Assembly (NCBI GenBank): GCA_008015155.1
Contig: SSFA01000039.1
Location: forward strand, 18,443 to 82,442
From: Thiothrix sp.
Lineage (GTDB): Bacteria > Pseudomonadota > Gammaproteobacteria > Thiotrichales > Thiotrichaceae
Direction of reading: 5' to 3'
Length of the DNA stretch: 64,000 bases
In this document: one piece after another, positions 24,236 through 32,392 of the stretch
Position numbering within the stretch: position 1 is the first letter of the stretch
Layout of the letters: each line of letters opens with the position of its first letter
Made by a program: the position numbers and the translations under genes
The notes under the pieces: model-generated
Told to the model about the DNA's origin: nothing
What the model saw: the letters and a program-made list of their open reading frames with translations, nothing else
Databases searched by the model: none

Positions 24236-24975
24236 GATGCCCAAGTCAGATAAGTCTCTTGTAATTGTTGGTAGCAGTCTAGGTATTTAGCTTCTGTGAG
24301 GCGTGGAACATCCAAAGGGGCTTGATCTTGAGCTGAGCGTAATTGCTTTTCAAAAAATGAATGCTCATGAGCTTGATAGTCAAGCTGAAGCAGCTGACAA
24401 GCCTGTTGAAAGTTCTGGCTATAAATGGCTGGGGCTACGTCGAAGGATAAGATAGGAAAATGATGCTGTTCCCAAGTAGATAAAAGTTTTTCATTGTACT
24501 TATACCAGAGGGCTAAGCCATCTTCGATAGGAGTACCGTTGCGTTTATGTAAAGACTGTGCAACTGCTAGGGGGTGGCGAAAAGTACCAATCAACTGAGT
24601 GGTGTGTTTGTCTTTCAAGCCATCTAACCAAAAGTCTAAATTAATTAAAGTGCGCGGATCTTTAAACCCCCAAGCCTGTTTAGCTTCTGTAGCTAAGCAC
24701 TCAATAATTACCTCACGCTGTTGAGCTTGCTCAGTTGACCAGTGCACTGGATGATGTGGCGGATGATCCCAACTTCCCTGATTAGCTAACAATAAGCTTT
24801 CATTGAGCTGCATGATGCTTGGATTTTCGCGATTCCCTTTTTGATTATGTGGATTCCATTCATAAACTTCACCCAAGTGTACGCCTTGCTGTTGTAGGCT
24901 CCCTGCGAGGCAACTGGTGCCGCTACGGTGCATACCTAGAATCAAAATACAGAATTTTTCTCGGTGAATTGGCAT
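24232..24975 (-). CDS. Sulfotransferase family protein
   Basis: This 247-residue protein has the PAPS loop LILGMHRSGTSCL near residues 10-22 and a 3'-phosphate element GTFRHPLAVAQSL near 130-142. The motif style is almost the same as the sulfotransferase domain of the 1400-residue fusion at 5568, so the two may share ancestry. It lies four bases after another sulfotransferase gene and overlaps the GT2 gene downstream. No export signal is present, so it should be cytoplasmic. Confidence 0.85.
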   Translation of the reverse strand: MPIHREKFCILILGMHRSGTSCLAGSLQQQGVHLGEVYEWNPHNQKGNRENPSIMQLNESLLLANQGSWDHPPHHPVHWSTEQAQQREVIIECLATEAKQAWGFKDPRTLINLDFWLDGLKDKHTTQLIGTFRHPLAVAQSLHKRNGTPIEDGLALWYKYNEKLLSTWEQHHFPILSFDVAPAIYSQNFQQACQLLQLDYQAHEHSFFEKQLRSAQDQAPLDVPRLTEAKYLDCYQQLQETYLTWAS

Positions 24976-24979
24976 AATT

Positions 24980-25690
24980 TTATTCGTGAATCCAATGGCT
25001 AAAGTCTTTATCTAAATAGCGGCTGAGTGATTGAATCTGTGGAGTATAAAGATGAATAAGCGCTTGTTTCAATGTGGGCCTGAGTTCATAGCCTTTACCC
25101 GCGAATACTTTGGAATCTAATAACATCCGCTTGAGTTGCTGATCCGTAAAATGCTTGATACCCAAATGTTGGCAACATAAAGACAAGACTGTGCTCGGCT
25201 CGGATTTAATCAGATCGTAATCCAGTAACAGCAAATTTTGTTTAGGATAGACTGAAGTCCAGTTGCGTATGCAGGTTTCATAGTCACCACGTAAGCGTGA
25301 GCCTTTAGAGTAAAAGTGATCCAAGAACCATTGGTCGCTGGCTTCCTCAAGTTCCATTTGGGATTTGGTCAGAAACATACAAGCCGCTGACCAAGCACGC
25401 TGAATTGGATTACGTAGGCTATAAATCAGTCTTAGCTCAGGAAAATGCTGATAGATCACTTGGATCGTTGTGATGGGAAGGCTAGCATAGGCAGGCGTGA
25501 TTTCACCTTCATAGCAGTCGGTGTGCTGAAAGAAGTTTGAGTAAGCTTGCACGGGTGAAGTGGGAAATTGTTTATCCCAATAATGCAATTCTTTAGCGGC
25601 TGGCAAAATGAGTTGCGGGTGTTGGCTAAGCATCTCATGCAGCCAAGTGGTTCCTGCTTTTTGTGCGCCTATACCAAGGAAGTGCAACAT
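24980..25690 (-). CDS. Sulfotransferase domain protein (heparan-sulfotransferase-like motif)
   Basis: This protein of about 236 residues begins MLHFLGIGAQKAGTTWLH, with the G-x-QKAGTT PAPS loop known from N-/O-sulfotransferases of the sulfotransferase 1 family. A 3'-phosphate element LIYSLRNPIQRAWSA follows. The open frame extends to 25735, but the ATG at 25690 has a good Shine-Dalgarno (GCAGGA, about seven bases away) and places the PAPS loop right at the N-terminus as usual. The gene opens the minus-strand run toward 20.6 kb and is divergent from gspJ. Confidence 0.85.
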   Translation of the reverse strand: MLHFLGIGAQKAGTTWLHEMLSQHPQLILPAAKELHYWDKQFPTSPVQAYSNFFQHTDCYEGEITPAYASLPITTIQVIYQHFPELRLIYSLRNPIQRAWSAACMFLTKSQMELEEASDQWFLDHFYSKGSRLRGDYETCIRNWTSVYPKQNLLLLDYDLIKSEPSTVLSLCCQHLGIKHFTDQQLKRMLLDSKVFAGKGYELRPTLKQALIHLYTPQIQSLSRYLDKDFSHWIHE

Positions 25691-25801
25691 GAAAAATTCC
25701 TGCGAATAATCGATAAGTTCTATAATATGCTGCATCCTAACCTGTGGCTGGTATTCGCGGCTATAGCTTAGTTCGTAAGTTACTGTATTGAGGCTAGTTT
25801 A

Positions 25802-26494
25802 GTGGCAAGTCACCTGCCTAGTGCTCGCAGCTTATCCCAAGGTTTTACTTTGGTGGAATTGCTGGTTGCGCTCTTTGTATTTTCTTTAATTTCTGCCTTT
25901 GCCTATCGAGCGGTCAATACGCTGGTCAAAACAGGTGATGCAATCGAACTAGAAATGACAGCTCTCACGCATACGCAAAGAGCTGTGCAAATCATCGAGC
26001 GCGACTTAAGGCAAAAAGCTGTGCAGGTAGTAGCTCAATTGGATGCTGAGCCTATCAATTTAACTCCAGAAAACCAGCAGCTAGATCTAAGTTTAGTTGC
26101 CCATTCGCCAGCAGGTGCTAAACCAGTTTTGAAACATATCCGCTATCGTCTACAAGATAAAATCTTGATGCGTGAGCTATGGAGAAATAATAAAGCGACT
26201 AGCGAGGAGCCTGATGAAGTAGTCGAACTCTTAAAAGATATCACTAAGGTCGAATTTACTGCTTTAGATTCAGCGGGTGCTAGCACGAGTGATGCTTGGC
26301 CAGCTTATTTCCGGATAGTGCTAGAACAAGATAATTTAGGATACATTGAAAGAAGCCTGTATTTTGGCGTGAAAAAACCGGATTTAAATTTTAGCTCTCT
26401 TACTGAGGCAACTAACCCTCCCGGAGGTGGAGGTTCAGATGGCCCACCAAGTCCTCTTTGTGAAGGCCCTACTGATCAAAATTGTGATAAATAA
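25802..26494 (+). CDS. gspJ: Type II secretion minor pseudopilin GspJ, isolated
   Basis: This 230-residue protein has a short basic leader and a prepilin peptidase site: a Gly followed by FTLVELLVALFVFSLISAFAY, with the Glu at +5. The remaining globular part (HTQRAVQIIERDLRQ, then YIERSLYFG) follows the GspJ pattern. It has a Gly/Pro-rich tail with two cysteines. GTG at 25802 is preceded by TGAGG at a proper distance. GspJ normally sits with gspH, gspI and gspK; here it lies alone among glycosyltransferase and sulfotransferase genes, about 36 kb from gspL and gspM. Confidence 0.85.
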   Translation: MASHLPSARSLSQGFTLVELLVALFVFSLISAFAYRAVNTLVKTGDAIELEMTALTHTQRAVQIIERDLRQKAVQVVAQLDAEPINLTPENQQLDLSLVAHSPAGAKPVLKHIRYRLQDKILMRELWRNNKATSEEPDEVVELLKDITKVEFTALDSAGASTSDAWPAYFRIVLEQDNLGYIERSLYFGVKKPDLNFSSLTEATNPPGGGGSDGPPSPLCEGPTDQNCDK

Positions 26495-26503
26495 CAGCCA
26501 TCT

Positions 26504-28363
26504 ATGATCAAACTCATTTACAAAGCAGCTAAGCCCTATCTTTACCCGAACTTAATTAACAAGAGAGCAGTTCAAGCGACCTTGTTTGAAACCTATTTTT
26601 CAATGAAAACCTCGACGATTGCTCAGGAGATTAAAGCGGGTTGGTATATGTTAGAGCTAAAGGCTAAAGGCGAGTTTGCGACGGCTGAACTCAATTTGCA
26701 TTTCTCCGAGCAGCAAAGTTTTCCAATAACATTGCGCGCGAAGCAGCTTATGAAGCGCATTGTTTATTTGTCTAAACCTACCATCCAAATAGAGCTCGAA
26801 TTTAAAGTTTTTGGCGAAGGTGACTTAACTCAATTGCGCTTGGTTCCAATCAAAGAACAGTTCGCAGTGGATCGTATGCTGAAACGTCTAGCAGGTACTA
26901 CGGAGAGTCAGGCTGACATTATCAGCAAAATCCAGCATAGAGCCGCTCTTAAGCAGCAGGAAACCCATCAAGTTTTGTTCGCAGCCTATAACCGACTATT
27001 TTCTAAACTTAGCGAGGCCGATTACAGCTACTGGCTCGAGGAAATTGAACTCGATCTAATTGAAAAATTTGCGCATGCATATCCGACAGCACCTAGCGAC
27101 TTAGACGGCTATCTGTGTATTCTTAATCCATCCTATAAGATGGATGAGTCTTCGCAAGAATTATTGATCAGGTTTTTAAGTCAGCACCCTGAAGCTGTGT
27201 TGGTGTATCCAGATGAGGATCAGTTAGATCGAGCAGGTAACCGTATCAAGCCTTGGTTCAAAACCGATTGGAATCATGATTTATTCTTAAATCAAGATTA
27301 TATTTCCCAAGGCTTCGTTTGTAGGCGCAGTTGGTATGAGCAGCATCTAAGTATGTTCCAAAGTTTAGGCACTAGCCAAGCGCTGGCATTCTTATTACCG
27401 AGTTTGTCTAGACAGCAAATTCTGCACCTGCCGCTGGTTTTATTGCACAAGCTGTATGGGGGGCAAGCCTCACAGCTGATTGAACCGTTTTCTGCAACTC
27501 GTACAAATCGCTTCCAGCTACCAGAACCACAGCCTTTGGTCAGTCTGCTGATTCCGACAAGGAATAAGTTAGATATTTTAAAGCCTTGTGTAGAGAGTAT
27601 TTTAGAAAAAACCAGCTATAGAAACTTTGAGATCCTAATTTTAGATAACCAAAGCTCTGACCCTGAGATTTTAGAGTGGTTTCAAACGATTCAGTCACAT
27701 GACCAAGTTAGAGTCTTAGCCTATGATCATCCGTTTAATTATTCGGCGATCAATAATTATGGAGTAAAACAAGCTAAAGGCTCAGTGATTGGTTTGATCA
27801 ATAATGACGTAGAGGTCATTTCCGAAAATTGGTTGAATGAGCTGCTGACCCATGCTTGTCGGCAAGAGATTGGCTGTGTGGGTGCCAAGCTTTATTATTC
27901 CAATGGCCAAATTCAACACGCGGGTGTGATTTTGGGTTTAGGCCATGTAGCTGGACATGCACATCGTTTTGCTGAGCGTAATGCGGATGGCTATTTCGGC
28001 CGCCTAAAACTAGTTCAAAACTATTCAGCAGTGACAGCCGCTTGTCTAGTGGTGCGGCGCGAAATTTATGAGCAAGTGGGAGGGCTAAATGAGCAGGATT
28101 TAGCCGTGGCCTATAATGATGTTGATTTTTGCTTACGGGTTCAGGCAGCAGGGTATCGAAATTTGTGGACTCCCTATGCGGAGTTGTATCATCACGAGTC
28201 AGTGAGTCGTGGTGAGGACGATACACCCGAGAAAAAAGCCCGTTTTGACAAGGAGGTTGCTTATATGCGAGCAACTTGGGCCAAGGAACTCGAGAACGAC
28301 CCTTACTACAATCCTAACTTATCTAGAGTGCGTGAAGACTTTTCTATACGCGATTTTTTCTAA
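26504..28363 (+). CDS. Glycosyltransferase family 2 protein with N-terminal accessory domain (paralogue 1)
   Basis: This 619-residue protein has an N-terminal beta-rich region at about 20-130 (possible carbohydrate-binding accessory domain). A middle region at 190-330 looks like a degenerate transferase half (YPDEDQLD, WFKTDWNHDLFL). A GT2 catalytic domain at about 340-580 has SLLIPTRNKLDIL, LDNQSSD and GLINNDVEV as the metal-binding site. The C-terminal GLNEQDLAVAYNDVDFCLR pattern is typical. It is a close paralogue of the gene at 29366; the stretches around FNYSAINN, YAELYHHESVSRG and YNPNL are nearly the same. It starts ten bases after gspJ. Confidence 0.85.
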   Translation: MIKLIYKAAKPYLYPNLINKRAVQATLFETYFSMKTSTIAQEIKAGWYMLELKAKGEFATAELNLHFSEQQSFPITLRAKQLMKRIVYLSKPTIQIELEFKVFGEGDLTQLRLVPIKEQFAVDRMLKRLAGTTESQADIISKIQHRAALKQQETHQVLFAAYNRLFSKLSEADYSYWLEEIELDLIEKFAHAYPTAPSDLDGYLCILNPSYKMDESSQELLIRFLSQHPEAVLVYPDEDQLDRAGNRIKPWFKTDWNHDLFLNQDYISQGFVCRRSWYEQHLSMFQSLGTSQALAFLLPSLSRQQILHLPLVLLHKLYGGQASQLIEPFSATRTNRFQLPEPQPLVSLLIPTRNKLDILKPCVESILEKTSYRNFEILILDNQSSDPEILEWFQTIQSHDQVRVLAYDHPFNYSAINNYGVKQAKGSVIGLINNDVEVISENWLNELLTHACRQEIGCVGAKLYYSNGQIQHAGVILGLGHVAGHAHRFAERNADGYFGRLKLVQNYSAVTAACLVVRREIYEQVGGLNEQDLAVAYNDVDFCLRVQAAGYRNLWTPYAELYHHESVSRGEDDTPEKKARFDKEVAYMRATWAKELENDPYYNPNLSRVREDFSIRDFF

Positions 28364-28398
28364 TTAAATCTTAACTATTTGCTTTGGAGTTCGATTTA

Positions 28399-29355
28399 GT
28401 GGCTCGCCTTCCAATCGAAAACGCTTATTTATTTGTGCATATTCCTAAAACAGCAGGTACCAGCTTTCGAGATTCTTTAGCAGGAATCTTTGGAGAGGGT
28501 CTTTATTGTGATTATGGTGTTGATGAGCCGACCACCAGTGAAGTGGTGTTAGATTATATTCATAAAAGAACTGCTTACCCTGAATTCGGCAGTTTTCTCG
28601 CTGAGCAGAAAAAAGCTATTTGTTTATCCGGGCATTATCCGATTAAAAAATACGGCCCCCTTTTTTCTATTCACAAAGTGATGATGTTTGTTCGTGACCC
28701 GATCCAACGAGTGATGTCACAATATGAGCATGTCTGTCGCTTAGACGGTGTAACAGAGTCTTTGGAGTCTTTTTGTTCAAAACCAGCCCACATGAATTTG
28801 CAGAGCAGAAATATAGGGCGCGTACCTTTCAGCTTAATTGGCTTTATAGGCCTACAAGAATTGTATAGTGAATCTTTACAGTTGCTTAAATCACAAATGG
28901 GGTTAGATATTCAAGAAGCCTTTTTAAATATCAACGAACAAAGAGCTAGTGTCAAGTATCACCCTGAAGGTGAAGTATTAGATCTTTTAAAGAAAAATAA
29001 TGAACAAGATTTAGTGCTGTACCAGAAAATCAAAGCTTTATTTATGCAGCGTTATGAGCTGCTTACCAAGGGCCAGCAGTATATTCATGGTGTTGTTAGT
29101 TCAATTAGTGATAATCGTGTGGTCGGCTGGGCGCTTGACCAAAACTCTGACGAACCAGTTGAGCTGACTATTATGGTTAATGGCCAAAAGCTAGGTGAGA
29201 CTTTAGCGAATACTTATCGTCATAACTTACGAGAGTGGAATGTAAATAGGCAAGGCTATGTAGGCTTTGAGTTTACAGTGAAGAATTTAGTCGCCGGTGA
29301 TCACATAGAATGTCGAGTCAGTAAAACTGGCCAGTTATTGCCAATGACCAGCTAG
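28399..29355 (+). CDS. Sulfotransferase with a C-terminal carbohydrate-binding-like domain
   Basis: This is a 318-residue protein if started at the GTG at 28399, which has GGAG nine bases upstream; a TTG at 28384 would add five residues. The PAPS loop is VHIPKTAGTSF near the N-terminus and the 3'-phosphate element is MFVRDPIQRVMSQY. The last 85 residues form a separate beta-rich module (VVGWALDQNSDEPVELTIMV, then GYVGFEFTV). It is of the GWA-D type often appended to bacterial glycosyltransferases and glycan-modifying enzymes. It lies between two paralogous GT2 genes and is probably co-transcribed with them. Confidence 0.83.
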   Translation: MARLPIENAYLFVHIPKTAGTSFRDSLAGIFGEGLYCDYGVDEPTTSEVVLDYIHKRTAYPEFGSFLAEQKKAICLSGHYPIKKYGPLFSIHKVMMFVRDPIQRVMSQYEHVCRLDGVTESLESFCSKPAHMNLQSRNIGRVPFSLIGFIGLQELYSESLQLLKSQMGLDIQEAFLNINEQRASVKYHPEGEVLDLLKKNNEQDLVLYQKIKALFMQRYELLTKGQQYIHGVVSSISDNRVVGWALDQNSDEPVELTIMVNGQKLGETLANTYRHNLREWNVNRQGYVGFEFTVKNLVAGDHIECRVSKTGQLLPMTS

Positions 29356-29365
29356 AGAGCAAGTT

Positions 29366-30964
29366 TTGTTTTTGCAAAAAATTAGGCAGTTCATTGAGTA
29401 TAGAAAGAAATTTAAACGCCTTAGCAAAGAGCTATTATTTAAAGTAGCTTGTAAGAATCAAACTGCTAGACGTTTACAACTCGATCACTGGCTCTCACAA
29501 GCACGTAGTTTGAGTCTATTGACTAAACAACAACTGGTAGACTCTTTCTATGAGCTTGTGAATGCACAAGGGATCGACAATTCAGCTTATCAGTTATGGT
29601 TGATTTGTCAGCTGCCTCTGAATGCAAATAGTGATTATGATGAATCTTGCTTTTTAACGCTAGGCAAAGATGTTCAGTTAATCTCTGGAGCATCTCAGTT
29701 AATAGCTCAAGCTTTCCACGAAAACCCACAGGTTTTACTGATCTACACTGATCATGATGAGTTAGATGAGTATGGAAATAGAGTAAATCCTCATTTTAAA
29801 CCCGATTGGAATATAGATTTATTCTATTCTATTAATTATCTAGGCGAGTCTATTTTTATTCGTCAAGCTTGGTATCAGTCCTTAAAAATTGAACCTCAAG
29901 TATCTGTAGAGGATGTTTTATGGAAACTATTACCTAAGCTGCAATCTTCTCAAATTCTGCATCTCCCAGTTATTTGTTACTCTAGTTTGGGAGCTAAGCA
30001 AGCTCTAGAATCCTCAGAAACTAATCCATTGATTGCAAGTATTACTGGCGCAGAGATGGCAATAGGTCATTTGAAAGCGAGTAGGTATTTGCTATTTCCT
30101 TTACCTAAAGATTTACCCTTAATCTCCTTAATTATTCCAACTAAAGATCAACTTAAGTTATTGCAGGCTTGCGTGTACTCTATTTTAGAGAAAACATCTT
30201 ATAGCAATTATGAAATTATTATTATTGATAATAACAGTCAACTATCTGAGACTTTAGCTTGGTTAGATTCAATTCGGGAGAGTTGTAATAAAGTAAGGGT
30301 ATTAAAGTATGAGAAGAGTTTTAACTACTCAGCGATTAATAATTTCGCAGTCAACCAAGCTAAGGGAAGTATAGTTGGCTTGATTAATAATGATATCGAA
30401 GTTATTAATTCAAACTGGCTAACTGAAATGCTACGCCAAGCCTGCCGTCCAGAGATAGCTTGCGTGGGTGCGAAGCTATATTACCCTGATGGGCGTATTC
30501 AACATGCCGGGGTTATTCTAGGGAGTGGAGGGGGAAGTGGCCATGCGCATCGTTATTATGCGGGCGATGCGGAGGGTTACATGGGGCGTTTAAACTTAGT
30601 ACAAAACTTTAGCGCAGTGACGGGAGCTTGTTTACTGGTACGGAAAAGCTTGTATGAGGCAGTTGGTGGGCTGAATGAGGTAGATTTACCGATTGCTTGG
30701 AGTGATATCGATTTGTGTTTAAAGCTTAAGCAACGGGGCTACAGGAATCTGTGGACGCCTTATGCTGAGCTTTATCACCATGAATCCGTCAGCCGTGGTC
30801 GAGATCGAACTAAGCAGCAACGCAAACGCTACCTCGCTGAGAAAGCCTATATGCAGCGAACTTGGGGTGAGTGGATGTACCAAGACCCCTGTTACAATCC
30901 AAATTTGACGGTCATTGGCGAGGGTTTTTCTTTAGGGCTTCCTATTAAGTCGTGTAAAGATTAA
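29366..30964 (+). CDS. Glycosyltransferase family 2 protein (paralogue 2)
   Basis: This 532-residue protein shares the middle and catalytic regions of the protein at 26504 (IYTDHDELDEYG, SLIIPTKDQL, DNNSQ, GLINNDIEV, WSDIDLCLKL, YHHESVSRG) but lacks its N-terminal accessory domain. The start is a TTG preceded by GAGAG at a suitable distance; no ATG start fits better. The next gene is convergent and ends six bases after the stop codon. The two paralogues flank a sulfotransferase, which suggests that the trio elaborates one repeating unit. Confidence 0.85.
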   Translation: MFLQKIRQFIEYRKKFKRLSKELLFKVACKNQTARRLQLDHWLSQARSLSLLTKQQLVDSFYELVNAQGIDNSAYQLWLICQLPLNANSDYDESCFLTLGKDVQLISGASQLIAQAFHENPQVLLIYTDHDELDEYGNRVNPHFKPDWNIDLFYSINYLGESIFIRQAWYQSLKIEPQVSVEDVLWKLLPKLQSSQILHLPVICYSSLGAKQALESSETNPLIASITGAEMAIGHLKASRYLLFPLPKDLPLISLIIPTKDQLKLLQACVYSILEKTSYSNYEIIIIDNNSQLSETLAWLDSIRESCNKVRVLKYEKSFNYSAINNFAVNQAKGSIVGLINNDIEVINSNWLTEMLRQACRPEIACVGAKLYYPDGRIQHAGVILGSGGGSGHAHRYYAGDAEGYMGRLNLVQNFSAVTGACLLVRKSLYEAVGGLNEVDLPIAWSDIDLCLKLKQRGYRNLWTPYAELYHHESVSRGRDRTKQQRKRYLAEKAYMQRTWGEWMYQDPCYNPNLTVIGEGFSLGLPIKSCKD

Positions 30965-30970
30965 GCTTCT

Positions 30971-32248
30971 TTAGCTTTCATCCAAGGCTACTAAAATCTG
31001 CTCTAAGTGCTTTAAATGTGTTTCCCAGCGATCAGGTATATAGGCTGATTTTAGTTGAGGTTTAGCTTTTAAGGCGTCGAGAATAGCCGCTTTCCAAGCC
31101 ATACTATCAATTGGGTTTAGATAAACGCAGTGATCTCTCCCACACTCTCTTAAAGCACCTAAGTCAGAACAGATGGCTGGTGTATTTAAGGTAAGTGCTT
31201 CAGCTAAAGGCATGCCCCAGCCCTCAGCGAAACTTGGAAATAATAAAGCTTGAGCTTGTTGAGTTAAACTCAACATTTCTTGATCGTTCGCATCTGAAAT
31301 TTCTAGCACGGTTTGTTTAAGTGCAGGTGAGGCATCGAGCAAGTGGAAAATATGCTCAGCTTTCCAGCCACGTTTGCCAATAATGACTAATTTAGGACAG
31401 CGTGTACCTAACTCGGCATATAGTTCTCGCCACAGATGCAGTAAGGATAAATGGTTTTTACGGGCTTCAATGGTGCCAATCGTAATAAAATAAGGTGAGT
31501 TGGCAAGTTGGGCAAAGCGTGCAGGTAAAGCTTGTTGAGGCTGCTGAGCAGCCTGTACAAATGCCTCTTCGACACCAATCAATAAGACTTCTACTGGCGG
31601 CTGCGGTAGTTGATGTTGCTTACAATAGTCTAAGAATTTTTGCCGCGAGTCTTGTGAGTTTGCCAAGATTAAGCGCCCAGTGCTCGCCATGGTTTTGAGT
31701 CGGCGTTGATGCATTGTTAAGGCATTGGGATTATTAGTGTATTCAGGAAACTCAATCGGGATCAAATCATGCAGATAGTAGATCATATCAGCCTGAAACT
31801 GCTGCCTAATTTGTTCATGTAAATCAAGATGGTGTAAAGTGCCGTGCCCGCTATGAATGTAAATCGGTGGTTTAGTTGAAGCTTTTAAAAGCGCTAGTAG
31901 TTTGGGGTCAATCAGCTGTTGGCGAACTTGGCGTAAGCGTAGAGCAGGCCAGTGACGTAAATAACTAGCTGTGGTGTTCAGCGGATGCTGAGTCTGTTTA
32001 CTGCCCTTTAGCCAGCGCTGTTCTAAATTATTTATGAGCTTTTCTGCTTCTTTAAATGGCACTAAATAGCTAAGATTCTGGCGCTGACGGATAAAGTAGA
32101 TAGATCTTTCCTGAGCCTGCTGCAACATAAACAAGGCGTAATGCAGGTCAACGCGATCGACTCCAGTCGGGCTAGGGCTAGGAAAGCGATCAATAAGTCT
32201 ATGTAAATTATAAATAATTGGGCGAAAGTTTGCCATTTGGGTAGTCAC
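30971..32248 (-). CDS. Glycosyltransferase family 4 protein
   Basis: This 425-residue GT-B enzyme has the N-terminal PSPSPTGVDRVDLHY element common in a subgroup of capsule/LPS mannosyltransferase-like proteins. The C-terminal donor site reads GTIEARKNH, LVIIGKRGW and PSFAEGWGMPLAEAL. It should act in the cytoplasm on the growing chain. The start could be the GTG at 32248 or the ATG at 32236; neither has a good Shine-Dalgarno. It is divergent from kpsC across a 144-base region and convergent with the GT2 gene at 29366. Confidence 0.87.
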   Translation of the reverse strand: MTTQMANFRPIIYNLHRLIDRFPSPSPTGVDRVDLHYALFMLQQAQERSIYFIRQRQNLSYLVPFKEAEKLINNLEQRWLKGSKQTQHPLNTTASYLRHWPALRLRQVRQQLIDPKLLALLKASTKPPIYIHSGHGTLHHLDLHEQIRQQFQADMIYYLHDLIPIEFPEYTNNPNALTMHQRRLKTMASTGRLILANSQDSRQKFLDYCKQHQLPQPPVEVLLIGVEEAFVQAAQQPQQALPARFAQLANSPYFITIGTIEARKNHLSLLHLWRELYAELGTRCPKLVIIGKRGWKAEHIFHLLDASPALKQTVLEISDANDQEMLSLTQQAQALLFPSFAEGWGMPLAEALTLNTPAICSDLGALRECGRDHCVYLNPIDSMAWKAAILDALKAKPQLKSAYIPDRWETHLKHLEQILVALDES

Positions 32249-32280
32249 TAGGTTAAGCGGGCTGCAGTATATTAATAGAT

Positions 32281-32300
32281 ATTACTCAATCGAGAGTAAT
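32281..32300. repeat. Perfect inverted repeat in the kpsC upstream region
   Basis: ATTACTC and GAGTAAT form seven-base arms around a six-base centre, between the divergent GT4 and kpsC genes and about 30 bases before the candidate kpsC -35 box. No T-run follows it, so an operator is more likely than a terminator. Confidence 0.5.
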
Positions 32301-32328
32301 CAAATAGCTTGAGGATGGTAGGTCACTG

Positions 32329-32357
32329 TTGGACGATCGCTGCTTGTTGATAATAAT
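32329..32357 (+). promoter_or_regulatory. Candidate sigma-70 promoter for kpsC
   Basis: TTGGAC at 32329-32334 and AATAAT at 32352-32357 are spaced 17 bases apart, about 35 bases before the kpsC start. The -10 is a five-of-six match; the -35 is weak. Confidence 0.4.
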
Positions 32358-32392
32358 GTTTTGCTCCTGTTGCGCTCGGTGAGTGCCTGCGG

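Noticed and set aside
27816..28274. Minus-strand open frame of 152 codons
   Set aside because: It is antisense to the most conserved part of a GT2 catalytic domain; a shadow of a strongly constrained frame.
32311..32328. GGTAG near kpsC as an RfaH ops element
   Set aside because: Only the central GGTAG matches, and it lies upstream of the candidate promoter, so it would not be transcribed from it.
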